A DNA stretch of 64,000 nt, taken from NCBI RefSeq assembly GCF_014216315.1, contig NZ_CP045702.1:124001-188000 (forward strand). Reading direction: 5' to 3'. Below are positions 42,870 through 51,284 of the stretch, piece by piece. Made by a program: the position numbers and the translations under genes. The notes beneath the pieces were generated by a model. That model made no database searches and was not told the origin of the DNA. It worked only from the letters and a program-made list of their open reading frames with translations. The stretch comes from Streptomyces finlayi. GTDB taxonomy: Bacteria > Actinomycetota > Actinomycetes > Streptomycetales > Streptomycetaceae. How positions within the stretch are numbered: the stretch's first letter is position 1; each line of letters begins with the position of its first letter.

Positions 42870-43772
42870 CTACAACTTCTCCGGGGTCTCCCACTGCGGG
42901 ACCAGGGCTACCGTGCATGTGGCGTAGTGGAGTACCGCGTGGTTGACCTTGCCGAGAAGAATCCCCACCCGCCCCCGGCGGCGCCGCGCTCCCACGACCA
43001 GCAGGTCCGTCGTCGCCGAGCTCCGCAGCAGGATGTCGCGCGCGCTGCCCCTGGCAACCGTGCGACGTACGTCGACCATGGGGTGCTTGCTCTCCGACCG
43101 GTGCAGCGCCTCGTCAAGCTGGGTTTCCGCATGCCGAGCGAGCTGGGCGTCCCTCCCGGGGCCGGCGGCTGACGTAAGTGCTGGGCAGCACCACGCGGTC
43201 ACCGCATCGACTCCCTGACCTCGCACCTCAGCCATCTGAAAGGCGAACTCGACGGCTGCCGAACTCGACGCGGCGTCCTCGACGCCCAGGAGTATGCGGT
43301 GAGGAACACCTTCTGGCGGCGCCGACGTACCGTCTCGCACCACTACCACGGGGCACAACGCGCGGCCGGCCACCGCGAGGCTGACTGATCCGAGCAGGAG
43401 CGCTTCCAGTCCACCATGGCCGCGCGCCCCCACAACAAGCGCCGAGGCGTTGTGACTGCCCTCCAACAGAGCCCGCACCGGCGCGGCGTCCACAACCTCC
43501 ACGGTCACTTTCACGTCGGGGTTGCGCAGGTGAGCGCTCTCCACCGCAGAGGCCAGAAGGGCGTCGGCCTTCCCGCGAGCCGCTTCCGGTGTCCCGAGCA
43601 CCACGTCATCTTCGGGACCCATCGAAGCGTGAACCAGATGAAGAGGGAGCGAGAGGCGAGCCGCCTCATCCACGGCCCAGTCGAGCGCCGACAGGCTGGA
43701 GGGGGATCCGTCCACTCCCACAACGAGGGGCAACCACACGTTCACCACCGCCGTACATCGCCGGAACCGCAT
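42870..43772 (-). CDS. Universal stress protein, two USP domains
   Basis: In this 300-residue protein domain 1 starts PLVVGVDGSPSSLSALDWAVDEA and keeps the ATP loop VVGARGHGGLEALLLGSVS. Domain 2 starts HRILLGVEDAASSSAAVEFAF and has a degenerate loop (ARRRRGRVGILLGKVNHAVLHYA). Tandem USPs of the Rv2005c/Rv2623 type bind ATP and influence growth arrest. The ATG 43772 start is the best of several; an internal GTG is possible. The gene reads away from a divergent promoter with OsdR-type boxes and is followed on the same strand by osdR. Confidence 0.9.
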   Translation of the reverse strand: MRFRRCTAVVNVWLPLVVGVDGSPSSLSALDWAVDEAARLSLPLHLVHASMGPEDDVVLGTPEAARGKADALLASAVESAHLRNPDVKVTVEVVDAAPVRALLEGSHNASALVVGARGHGGLEALLLGSVSLAVAGRALCPVVVVRDGTSAPPEGVPHRILLGVEDAASSSAAVEFAFQMAEVRGQGVDAVTAWCCPALTSAAGPGRDAQLARHAETQLDEALHRSESKHPMVDVRRTVARGSARDILLRSSATTDLLVVGARRRRGRVGILLGKVNHAVLHYATCTVALVPQWETPEKL

Positions 43773-43835
43773 GCATTCCACTCTCACCCTCCCACCCTGA
43801 GACGCTCCGGGTGAGGGTCGGTCGGGTCCCGCTGA

Positions 43836-43948
43836 GGGACCTTCGGCGCCGCAGTCGTTGCGTCGCCCCCGCCGAGCACGCGGCCGTCCTGCCCGGGCCG
43901 CACGGGGGAAGTGGGCCACTTGGCCCGGGCTTCTGGGCTCACCGGCCC
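43836..43948. promoter_or_regulatory. Divergent promoter with three OsdR/DosR-type boxes
   Basis: GGGCC-ACTT-GGCCC at 43913-43926 is a perfect box. GGGCT-CACC-GGCCC at 43935-43948 has one mismatch, centre 22 bp away. GGGAC-CTTC-GGCGC at 43836-43849 has one mismatch and lies nearer the USP gene. The gap separates that USP gene (minus) from the flavodoxin operon (plus). Confidence 0.6.
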
Positions 43949-44038
43949 TGGAGTCGCACGCGCGCAGGGGGCAGCCTGATGAGACCGGGCCCGCACCGGT
44001 CAGCCGAGGACGCCGACCGGTGACCGTAGTCGCAGAAG

Positions 44039-44569
44039 GTGGTGGAAACGGTGTCCCGAAAAGTGCTGAGAGTGTTGATCGCCTATGGGACAAAGAATGG
44101 TTCCACCGCAGAAATAGCCGGTGTGATCGCGTCCGTTCTGCACGACGCGGGTCTGATGACCGACGTCCGGCCCGCTGCTGAGGTCGAGGACATCACCCCC
44201 TACGACGCGGTCGTACTCGGTGGCGCCCTGTACGCGGGGCGCTGGCACCGGGACGCACGGCGATTCACCAGGAAACACCGACGCGGCCTCGCCGAACGGC
44301 CGGTCTGGCTCTTCAGCAGCGGTCCACTGGACCCGTCGGCGTCCGAGCGCGACCTCCCGCCGGTTCCCGGCGCCCGACGTGCGGAGCGCCGGACCCTGGC
44401 GCGCGAGCACGTCACCTTCGGCGGAAAGCTCGAAGCCGGAGCTCAGGGCCGTGTCGCCCGGATGATCCTCGAACAGGGCCGAGGCGGTGACTTCCGCGAC
44501 ATGGACAGAATCGCCGAGTGGGCCACGGGAATCGCCGACGACTTGGCCGCCGGAACGCAGGGGCCGTGA
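44039..44569 (+). CDS. Flavodoxin-domain protein, second copy
   Basis: In this 176-residue protein the FMN loop VLIAYGTKNGSTAEIAGVIA, then ITPYDAVVLGGALYAGRWHRDA and PVWLFSSGPLDPSA, define the flavodoxin fold. HVTFGGKL is the third binding loop. It differs enough from the copy at 41353 to suggest separate partners. GTG 44039 is used; GTG 44042 or 44051 are alternatives. It starts an operon with the Rv1733c-like and CBS-BON genes, behind the divergent OsdR-type promoter. Confidence 0.85.
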   Translation: MVETVSRKVLRVLIAYGTKNGSTAEIAGVIASVLHDAGLMTDVRPAAEVEDITPYDAVVLGGALYAGRWHRDARRFTRKHRRGLAERPVWLFSSGPLDPSASERDLPPVPGARRAERRTLAREHVTFGGKLEAGAQGRVARMILEQGRGGDFRDMDRIAEWATGIADDLAAGTQGP

Positions 44570-44575
44570 CCCACC

Positions 44576-45163
44576 ATGCTTGCGCCCGTATGGAAACGGC
44601 AGTGGCGTAACCATCCGTTGCGCCGACGTGTCGACCTACTGGAAGCATGGGCGTTCCTGGCTCTCTTCGCGCTCCTGGTCCTGGGCGCCCCGGCAGCTGG
44701 TGCGGCCGCGGCACGGGCCGTGTACACGTACGACCTCGGTGTCGCCGCCGACCAGGAAGCCTCTCGGCGGCAGGTCCCCGCCGTGGTCGTGCGCCGAGTC
44801 CCCCCGGCCGACATCTCTGTGGGAGAAACGGGCCGCGGTGACACGGTACGGGCCCTGGTCCGCTGGACCGCGCTGGAAGGAAGCCCTGACCGCGGCATCT
44901 CATTCGTTCCCGCGGGCCTGGAACGCGGGGATCGCACCACCGTGTGGCTGGACCGCCGAGGCCATGTCAGTGCTCCTCCGCTCAGCCATGAACACATCAT
45001 GGCGGGAGCGTTCACCGTCGGGGCGGCCACCGCGGGCGCGGGCGTGGGAGCGGCCGCTGCCGCCGGACTCGTCGTACGGCGAGCAGCCGGTCGCTACCGA
45101 ATGACGGTATGGGAGCGCGAGTGGCAACGGGTGGGCCCCAGCTGGAGGCGTCACGACGCGTGA
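44576..45163 (+). CDS. Rv1733c-like two-helix membrane protein
   Basis: In this 195-residue protein a cytosolic basic start (VWKRQWRNHPLRRRVDLLE) leads into helix 1 (AFLALFALLVLGAPAAGAAAA). A loop domain of about 80 residues (VYTYDLGVAADQEASRRQVPA, VRWTALEGS) and helix 2 (GAFTVGAATAGAGVGAAAAAGLVV) follow, then a short tail. This is the Rv1733c pattern; Rv1733c is a strong DosR-regulon antigen of M. tuberculosis with unknown biochemical role. It lies 6 nt after the flavodoxin gene, clearly in the same operon. Confidence 0.85.
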   Translation: MLAPVWKRQWRNHPLRRRVDLLEAWAFLALFALLVLGAPAAGAAAARAVYTYDLGVAADQEASRRQVPAVVVRRVPPADISVGETGRGDTVRALVRWTALEGSPDRGISFVPAGLERGDRTTVWLDRRGHVSAPPLSHEHIMAGAFTVGAATAGAGVGAAAAAGLVVRRAAGRYRMTVWEREWQRVGPSWRRHDA

Positions 45164-45205
45164 CGCGAGAAATGCCGAATCCGCTCTTGACGAAGGAGTC
45201 CGCCG

Positions 45206-45838
45206 ATGTCTGTCTCGCCCACCACCGTGAGTGATGTCATGACCCACACCGCGGTCGCCGTAGGGCGCCGCGCGTCGTACAAGGAAATCGTCCAGCTGAT
45301 GGAGCAGTGGAAGATCAGCGCCCTGCCTGTACTCGAGGGCGAGGGCCGGGTGATCGGCGTGGTCTCGGAGGCCGACCTGCTGCCGAAGGAGGAGTACCGG
45401 GTCGATGTGCCGACGGCCTCCGACCGGCCTCCGAGCGACGTGGCGAGGGCGCAAGCGGTCTATGCGGAGGAGCTCATGTCGAGCCCCGCGGTCACCGTGC
45501 ACCCGGACGCCACCCTGGCCGAAGCGGCGAGGATCATGGCGCGGCGGCGCGTCAAGCGGCTGCCCGTGGTGGACCGCTTGGGCCTGCTCGAGGGCATTGT
45601 CAGCCGTGGCGATCTGCTGAAGGTGTTCCTGCGGTCGGACGAGGACATCGCAACAGAAATCCGCAGCGGCGTTCTGCCGAACGTACCGAACACGACAGGC
45701 GTCGAGATCTCGGTCAAGGAGGGGGTGGTCGTTCTGGGCGGCCACTTGGACGACCGGGCACTCGTGCCGCTGCTGGCCAGGGCCGTCCGTGCGGTGGAGG
45801 GAGTGGTGGACATCCGGCTGGACCTCACACGCGCCTGA
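45206..45838 (+). CDS. CBS-CBS-BON protein, third copy
   Basis: In this 210-residue protein CBS 1 has VSDVMTHTAVAVGRRASYKEIV and GVVSEADLLPKEE. CBS 2 has AEELMSSPAVTVHPDATLAEA and VKRLPVVDRLGLLEGIVSRGDLL. The BON segment is ISVKEGVVVLGGHLDDRALVP. It is closest in the window to the copy at 59587 (shared LPVLEGEGRVIGVVSEADLL-type core). GAAGGAG lies before ATG 45206. It is the last gene of the flavodoxin operon and converges on a P-type ATPase gene across a 160-bp inverted-repeat element. Confidence 0.92.
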   Translation: MSVSPTTVSDVMTHTAVAVGRRASYKEIVQLMEQWKISALPVLEGEGRVIGVVSEADLLPKEEYRVDVPTASDRPPSDVARAQAVYAEELMSSPAVTVHPDATLAEAARIMARRRVKRLPVVDRLGLLEGIVSRGDLLKVFLRSDEDIATEIRSGVLPNVPNTTGVEISVKEGVVVLGGHLDDRALVPLLARAVRAVEGVVDIRLDLTRA

Positions 45839-45941
45839 CCCTCACACGCGTCTGACATCGCCACATCGCCGGCCTCGGCCCGGGCACCATCACCGCGCCG
45901 TGCCCGCGATACTCACGCCTGACCCGCCGACGGCCGTCCTG

Positions 45942-46101
45942 GGTCCTGTCTGGAGTTCCAGCGCGGGAGAAGGAGCGGCGTCCGGTGCCGTCGAATCCAA
46001 GGCGGAGGAGGGAGCGATGGCGGAGCCCTCGCGACTGACGACAACGCCGGAGGCGGCGGTGCCGGACGCCGCGACGCCGCGGGGGAACTCCAGACAGGAC
46101 C
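45942..46101. repeat. 160-bp element bounded by 18-bp perfect inverted repeats
   Basis: GGTCCTGTCTGGAGTTCC (45942-45959) is repeated in perfect inverse at 46084-46101. Further in, GCGGCGTCCGG on one side pairs with CCGGACGCCGC on the other, so the palindrome continues imperfectly. The right end touches the stop codon of the ATPase gene. It sits between convergent genes and may be a large bidirectional terminator or a MITE-like insertion. Confidence 0.8.
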
Positions 46102-48722
46102 TAAGACTCCCGTCGTACGTGGGTGTCACCGGGCCGGCGCATCCAGACATGCCCGCTGAGCCGCGCCGCCAAGAAGGCCGGAACGCCGACGGCGGCTGCC
46201 AGCGCGAGCTCCGACCAGCCGAGTGCCACGGTATCCAGTACCGCACGCAGGACAGGTACGTAGAGTGCCGCGACCGCCAGCCCGGCCGACACGACCACGG
46301 CGACAGGCAAGAACAAGTTCTCCCTGGTCAGCAGCCGGTCCCGCAAGCCGAGCACCACACCGAGCTGCGCAACCAGGAGAGACAGGAACAGTACGCTCTG
46401 CCAGGGCCGGTCAAGGGCACGGGCCCCGAGTCCCGCTGCCAGGGAGATCACGGTCACGACCGCGCCCAGGAAGAACATGCGCTGCCACAGGCCATCGCCC
46501 AGCACATGCTGCTCCGGCGGTCGCGGCGGCCTCCGCATCGATCCGGGAGACACGGGCTCGGCGCCCAGTGCCACTCCGGTGAGGCCGTGAGTGAGCAGGT
46601 TGATCCACAGAATCTGACCAGCGCGCAGCGGAAGGGGAAGCCCGAGGAGGGGGCCGACGAGCATCACCAGGATCTCGGCCGCGCCGCCGGCCAGTCCGTA
46701 GAGGAGGAAACGGCGGATGTTGTCGTACACGCGGCGCCCTTCCTCCACCGCGGCCACCACCGTCGAGAGTTCGTCGTCCGTCAGAACCAGGTCGGCGGCT
46801 TGGCGGGCCACCTCGGTGCCGCGGCGTCCCATCGCGACGCCGATGTCGGCGTGGCGCAGCGCGGGGCCGTCGTTGACGCCGTCCCCGGTCATGGCGGTGA
46901 CATGTCCACGAGCGCGCCACGCCTCGACGATGTCGAGTTTCTGCTTGGGATCGATGCGTGCGAACACTCTCACCTGGGTCGGGTCCGGCACCTCCCCTGC
47001 GGCCAGTGCGCGCCCGGTGACGACATCGGCGTGTGTCGCCCCGTCGTCCAGCACACCGACCCGCGAGGCGATGGCCCGTGCGGTCGCGGGGTGATCGCCG
47101 GTGATCAGTACAGGCGTGATACCCGCGGCCCTGCAGTCGGCCAGCGTCGCCGCAGCAGCCTTCTTGGGCGGGTCGCTCAGGGCGGCGAGTCCGAGCAGGC
47201 GCAGTCCGGTTTCGCCGTCCCGCACCCGCGTGGGCGCCTCGTCCCGGAGGGCCGAGGCGATGGCGAGGACCCGGTATCCGTCGGCGGCCAACGCGGCCGC
47301 GTTCTCCCGGGCGCGGCGGATCAGCGCCGGGGGTGCGGCGAGCACGGCTTCATCGAGCACCACTTCGGGCGCACCCTTCAGGCAGACCAGGCAGGAGCCC
47401 TCGGGTGTGCCGTGCAGAGTGGTCATCCTCTTGCGGAGACTGTCGAAGGGCTCCTCACCCGTTCTCGGGTATCGCGCGTCCAGTTCCCGCTGGTCATCGC
47501 ACCCGGCCTTGGCGGCGGCTGCGAGAAGCGCGGCCTCGGTAGGGTCGCCCAGAGCGGTCCACCGACCGTCGTCGGCCTCCGAAGGCGGACGCAGGCGGGC
47601 GTCGTTGCACAGTGCGGCAGCACGGAGAAGTTCCCGTACGGAGTCGATCTCCCCGCCCCCGGCCACCACGACTTCGCCGGCCGGGTCGTACCCGGAACCG
47701 GTGAACCCGGCCTCGGCCTGCGGGGTCCACACACGCTCGACCACCATGCGCCCCTCGGTCAGTGTGCCGGTCTTGTCCGTTGCCAGCACGGAGACCGAGC
47801 CCAGGGTCTCCACGGCCGACAGACGGCGGACCAGTGCGTGGCGCGCGGCCATGCGCCGTGCGCCGAGAGCCAGAGCCAGGGTCACCACGGCGGGCAGGGA
47901 CTCGGGAACAGCCGCCACCGCGAGGCTGATGGCGGTCACCGCCATCGTCCCGATATCGGTTCCCCGGGCCAGGCCGAGCCCGAAGACGAGGAGGCAGAGT
48001 CCCAGCGTGACGAGAGCCAGAACTCTTCCCAGCGCCGCCAGGCGGTGCTGCAGGGGCGTGGGCTGGGGTCGGGTGTCCAGCAGCTGCGCGATCCGGCCCA
48101 GGGCGCTCGCCTTACCCGTGGCCGTCACGTGGGCGACTCCCCTGCCACGGAGCACGATCGTGCCGGCCTGAAGCCTGGACGCCTCTGGGGAGCCGGGAAG
48201 AAGCGCCTTGTCCACGGGGACGGCCTCACCGGTCATCATGGACTCGTCGAGCAGCAAGGCAGAGGCGTGGCGGAGCTGGGCGTCCGCAGGGACGATGTCC
48301 CCCTCACCCAGCAGGACGAGATCCCCCGGAACGACGTCAGCGGAAGACACTTCTCGTTCGACGCCGCCGCGTCGCACTCGCGCGCCGGGAGCCGACAGAG
48401 CCGACAGAGCGGTCACCGCGTGATCGGCTCTGATCTCCTGCACGACGCCGACGGTGGTGTTCACCACGATCACGAGGGCGATGACAATGGAGTCGGCATG
48501 ATCGCCGATGGCCAGCGTCAGGGCGATCGCGCCGAGCAGGACCATGATCAAGGGGTCGCGGAGCTGAGCCGCGACCCGGGCCCGAAGCCGCACCGTGTGC
48601 TCTGCCGCAACCGTGTTCGGTCCGTACCGGGTGAGGCGCCGTGTGGCCTCGTCCTCCGTCAGGCCGTCGTCGCGGACGGCGGCCACGTCGTTCGGCGTCC
48701 GACTTTGTTCATGATCTGCCAC
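46101..48722 (-). CDS. P2-type cation-translocating ATPase (CtpF-like)
   Basis: This 873-residue protein has an N-terminal cation-ATPase domain (LTEDEATRRLTRYGPN), TGEAVP in the actuator (164-169), PESLPAV in M4 (273-279) and phosphorylation site Asp316 in ATDKTGTLT. KGAPEVVLDEA lies in the nucleotide domain and TGDGVNDGPALRHADIGVAMG in the hinge. Hydrophobic helices near 55-95, 235-285 and the last 200 residues form the pore. The PESLP and TGDGVND motifs place it with Ca2+/Mg2+/Na+ pumps; M. tuberculosis ctpF is a DosR-regulon gene. The GTG start follows GGAG. It lies 48 nt after two USP genes in one operon. Confidence 0.93.
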   Translation of the reverse strand: MADHEQSRTPNDVAAVRDDGLTEDEATRRLTRYGPNTVAAEHTVRLRARVAAQLRDPLIMVLLGAIALTLAIGDHADSIVIALVIVVNTTVGVVQEIRADHAVTALSALSAPGARVRRGGVEREVSSADVVPGDLVLLGEGDIVPADAQLRHASALLLDESMMTGEAVPVDKALLPGSPEASRLQAGTIVLRGRGVAHVTATGKASALGRIAQLLDTRPQPTPLQHRLAALGRVLALVTLGLCLLVFGLGLARGTDIGTMAVTAISLAVAAVPESLPAVVTLALALGARRMAARHALVRRLSAVETLGSVSVLATDKTGTLTEGRMVVERVWTPQAEAGFTGSGYDPAGEVVVAGGGEIDSVRELLRAAALCNDARLRPPSEADDGRWTALGDPTEAALLAAAAKAGCDDQRELDARYPRTGEEPFDSLRKRMTTLHGTPEGSCLVCLKGAPEVVLDEAVLAAPPALIRRARENAAALAADGYRVLAIASALRDEAPTRVRDGETGLRLLGLAALSDPPKKAAAATLADCRAAGITPVLITGDHPATARAIASRVGVLDDGATHADVVTGRALAAGEVPDPTQVRVFARIDPKQKLDIVEAWRARGHVTAMTGDGVNDGPALRHADIGVAMGRRGTEVARQAADLVLTDDELSTVVAAVEEGRRVYDNIRRFLLYGLAGGAAEILVMLVGPLLGLPLPLRAGQILWINLLTHGLTGVALGAEPVSPGSMRRPPRPPEQHVLGDGLWQRMFFLGAVVTVISLAAGLGARALDRPWQSVLFLSLLVAQLGVVLGLRDRLLTRENLFLPVAVVVSAGLAVAALYVPVLRAVLDTVALGWSELALAAAVGVPAFLAARLSGHVWMRRPGDTHVRRES

Positions 48723-48770
48723 AGGGTCTCCGTTCGACGGCGGAGCGCGTCGGCTCCTCCTTGCCGGCGC

Positions 48771-49643
48771 TCAGTCGTGCCGGTGCGTGGGCACGGTGAT
48801 CACGGGGCATTCCGCCCTGTGCAGCAGGCCGTGCACCACGGAACCGAGTCGCATGCCGCTGTAGCCGCCATGGCCGCGGCGTCCCACCACGACCGCCAGT
48901 GCCTCCGCCGAAGCCGCGGCGAGCTTCTCCACCGGATGCCCCCGCAGCACTTCCTGAGTGACCTCCACATCCGGATACCTCTCTCCCAGCCCCGCGACGG
49001 TTTCGGACAGCACCCGGCGCAGTTCCTCGACGGCGGCGGCCTCGTCACCGAGGTGGACGATCGGGCGGTGCCACACCGCTACGGCATGGACGGAGGCTCC
49101 TCGCACGCTCGCTTCCTCCACGGCGAAGGCGACCGCTGCCCGTGACGTGTCGCTGCCGTCGACACCCACGACGAGGTGAGGGCTGCCGCTCCGGCCCGTG
49201 GGTTCGGGCCCCACGACCACGACGACCGGACAGTCCGCCCGGGCGCTCACCGGTACGGCCACGGAGCTCGCACTGAGGATCTCCTCGGGGCGGCTCAGAC
49301 GTCGCGATCCGACGACCACCATCCGCGCCCGCGCCGCCCCCTGGCAGAGGACCGCGGCGGGCGCGCCGTCGAGCAGTTCCGTTCTCACGGGGACTTCCGG
49401 GCGCATGGCGGCCACCACTTCGGCCGCCGCGGCGAGAGCTTTTTCGCCCTGTTCCTTCAGCGCCATGTAGTGGGGGAGCATGTCGACGCGGTGAGTGTCG
49501 CGCGTGGGCGGTACCGACACGGAAAGGCGCAGGGGAAGTCTCCTGCGGGCAGCCTCCTCGACCGCCCAGCTGAGCACCGGGACCGACTGCTCCCTGGGAT
49601 CGACACCGACGAGTATGTCCTTGCGTACGGCGGAATCTGTCAT
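48771..49643 (-). CDS. Universal stress protein, two domains with the ATP loop in the second
   Basis: In this 290-residue protein domain 1 (DILVGVDPREQSVPVLSWAVEEA) has lost the nucleotide loop; it reads VVGSRRLSRPEEILSASSVA. Domain 2 (HLVVGVDGSDTSRAAVAFAVEEA) keeps VVGRRGHGGYSGMRLGSVVHGLL. That is the reverse of the other tandem USPs in the window. ATG 49643 overlaps the stop of the upstream USP gene (ATGA), so the pair is translationally coupled. It precedes the ATPase gene. Confidence 0.9.
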   Translation of the reverse strand: MTDSAVRKDILVGVDPREQSVPVLSWAVEEAARRRLPLRLSVSVPPTRDTHRVDMLPHYMALKEQGEKALAAAAEVVAAMRPEVPVRTELLDGAPAAVLCQGAARARMVVVGSRRLSRPEEILSASSVAVPVSARADCPVVVVVGPEPTGRSGSPHLVVGVDGSDTSRAAVAFAVEEASVRGASVHAVAVWHRPIVHLGDEAAAVEELRRVLSETVAGLGERYPDVEVTQEVLRGHPVEKLAAASAEALAVVVGRRGHGGYSGMRLGSVVHGLLHRAECPVITVPTHRHD

Positions 49644-50530
49644 CGCTCCTCCTCGACCGGCACGACCTCTACAGGACAGTGGGCATGGTGAATCAGCGCG
49701 TGCGCCACTCGCCCGACTCCGGACCCCAGGCCTCTGGCCCGGCGTCGGCCCCCCACGACCAGCAGGTCGGTTCCCCGGCTGGCCTCGACGAGTACGCCTG
49801 AGGCGGACCTTCCGGACTTGACATCCGTATGGACGGTGAGGCCGGGAAACTCGCTGCGGAGTACTTCCGCCAGGCCCGCGACCAGCTGTAGGCGCCGCTG
49901 GGCGAGTTCGTCCACGTCATCGAGCATGGTCACGACGCCGCCGACGGAGCCCAGCACGTTCCAGACGCTCACCAGACGCAGTTCCGCCCTGCGCAGCAGG
50001 GTCTCGCGTGCGGCGTGACGGAGCCAGCGCAGATCGGTCTCCCCGTGCACCGCTGCGGTGACCGTCCCGCTGTCCGGCCGGTCGGGGTCGCCCCGAACCA
50101 CGACGACAGGGACCTCGCTCCGTGTCGCCACGCCCAGTCCGACGGAACCGAGCAGGAGCGCCGAGAAGCCGCCGCGGCCCCGGTTTCCCACCACGACGCA
50201 CCCACCCGGGGCGACGTATCCGAGCAGGGCGTCCACGGGCTCCCGTCGGCTGAGCTTCCTGACGACCCTCAGCTTCGGATACCGCTCCCGCACCACTTCT
50301 GCGGCGTCGACCAGCAGAGCACGACCGGCTTCCCGAGAGCTCTCCACGGTCTCGGCCGACAAAGCGATGGCCAGTCGGTCCAGGTCGGCGCCGTACACGA
50401 TGTACAGCTCGCTGTCCCGCCGGTTCGCCTCGGCCGCCGCCCACAGAGCCGCCGACCTGGATTCGGAAGAACCGTCGACCCCCACCACAACCGTGCCGAC
50501 TTCCGGGGTACCGGCTTCGCCGTTGCGCAT
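49640..50530 (-). CDS. Universal stress protein, two domains
   Basis: In this 296-residue protein domain 1 (TVVVGVDGSSESRSAALWAA) keeps the loop VVVGNRGRGGFSALLLGSVG. Domain 2 has VVGGRRRARGLGSGVGRVAHAL, a degenerate loop. ATG 50530 follows GGAGGAATC; the longer frame upstream is not supported. It is the first gene of the USP-USP-ATPase operon and is divergent from the deleted nicotinate phosphoribosyltransferase gene across a gap with two OsdR-type boxes. Confidence 0.9.
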   Translation of the reverse strand: MRNGEAGTPEVGTVVVGVDGSSESRSAALWAAAEANRRDSELYIVYGADLDRLAIALSAETVESSREAGRALLVDAAEVVRERYPKLRVVRKLSRREPVDALLGYVAPGGCVVVGNRGRGGFSALLLGSVGLGVATRSEVPVVVVRGDPDRPDSGTVTAAVHGETDLRWLRHAARETLLRRAELRLVSVWNVLGSVGGVVTMLDDVDELAQRRLQLVAGLAEVLRSEFPGLTVHTDVKSGRSASGVLVEASRGTDLLVVGGRRRARGLGSGVGRVAHALIHHAHCPVEVVPVEEER

Positions 50531-50618
50531 GATTCCTCCTCTGGCAGGACACTCGGCCTCCTCGTTCAAAGCTGCCAGCGCGGAACCCGGCGGACGAGGG
50601 CCGCGAGGGTCCGCCCTG

Positions 50619-50678
50619 GGGCCGAAGGTCCCTGTCGGAGACCCATATACCTGCGGCTCGCGCGGGGCCGGTCGGCCC
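50619..50678. promoter_or_regulatory. Divergent promoter with two perfect OsdR/DosR-type boxes
   Basis: GGGCC-GAAG-GTCCC (50619-50632) and GGGCC-GGTC-GGCCC (50665-50678) both fit the 5-4-5 layout fully. Their centres are 46 bp apart. The gap drives the USP-USP-ATPase operon (minus) and the deleted pncB-DUF4389 pair (plus). Confidence 0.65.
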
Positions 50679-50759
50679 TGTCGGACCTCGGGCGCCGAGT
50701 CCCATCCTGGAAGCACTGCACGTGACCCTTCGGAACCCGGTGACGAGAGCGGCGAGCCC

Positions 50760-51263
50760 ATGTCCGACACCACCACGACCGATCCCCTTGCCGGCTTCCG
50801 GGTCACCGCGGACGACGTCCAGGACTTCGCGGACGCTCTGCGTAGACCACCTGCCGAGCTGAAGCCCCTTCTCGGCCTGGCTTTCGACGGCGAGGTACGG
50901 ACCGTCGCTCAGGGCCGCGTCGTGTTCGCCGGGAAGCCCTTGCTGGAAGTGACCGCGCCACTGTGGGACGAGGAACCGCCCACCGGGGCCGATCCTCTCC
51001 TTCGCACGGTGATGCGTGACGGGTCCCGGATCGGCCCCCGGGACGATCTCGCCGCAGCATACGAGCGATTCGTCGACGACATCGCCGCACTACCGGTATC
51101 CGCTCGTCGCATCCGTGATCCCGAGCCACCCGAACCGACGGTCTCGCGCGGCCTCGCAGCACTGACGGGGACCGTCCGGCGAGATCTCGAAGCTCGGGTC
51201 CTGGGCCGGCCGGACCACGGAGGACACCGAGGAACGTCGAACTGCAAGGCACATCCCTCCTGA
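50760..51263 (+). pseudogene. Internally deleted nicotinate phosphoribosyltransferase
   Basis: In this 167-residue protein residues about 15-65 match the N-terminal part of actinobacterial PncB: LLGLAFDGEVRTVAQGRVVF then AGKPLLEVTAPLW. The sequence then jumps to the C-terminal end: LLRTVMRDGSRIGPRDDLAAA, YERFVDDIAALPVSARRIRD, PEPPEPTVSRGLAAL. The catalytic barrel of about 270 residues between them is missing, yet the frame is intact. It cannot make nicotinate mononucleotide. M. tuberculosis pncB2 is a DosR-regulon gene, which fits the two boxes upstream. The product may be a dead remnant or a small protein kept for another purpose. Confidence 0.72.
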
Positions 51264-51284
51264 CCTGCGAAGGAGTTGACTCCC

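Noticed and set aside
46223..46582. Basic Arg/Pro-rich frame on the plus strand
   Set aside because: It is an antisense shadow of the ATPase C-terminus.
45789..49145. 1118-residue plus-strand frame
   Set aside because: It lies antisense to the P-type ATPase; the ATPase has every catalytic motif and this frame has none.
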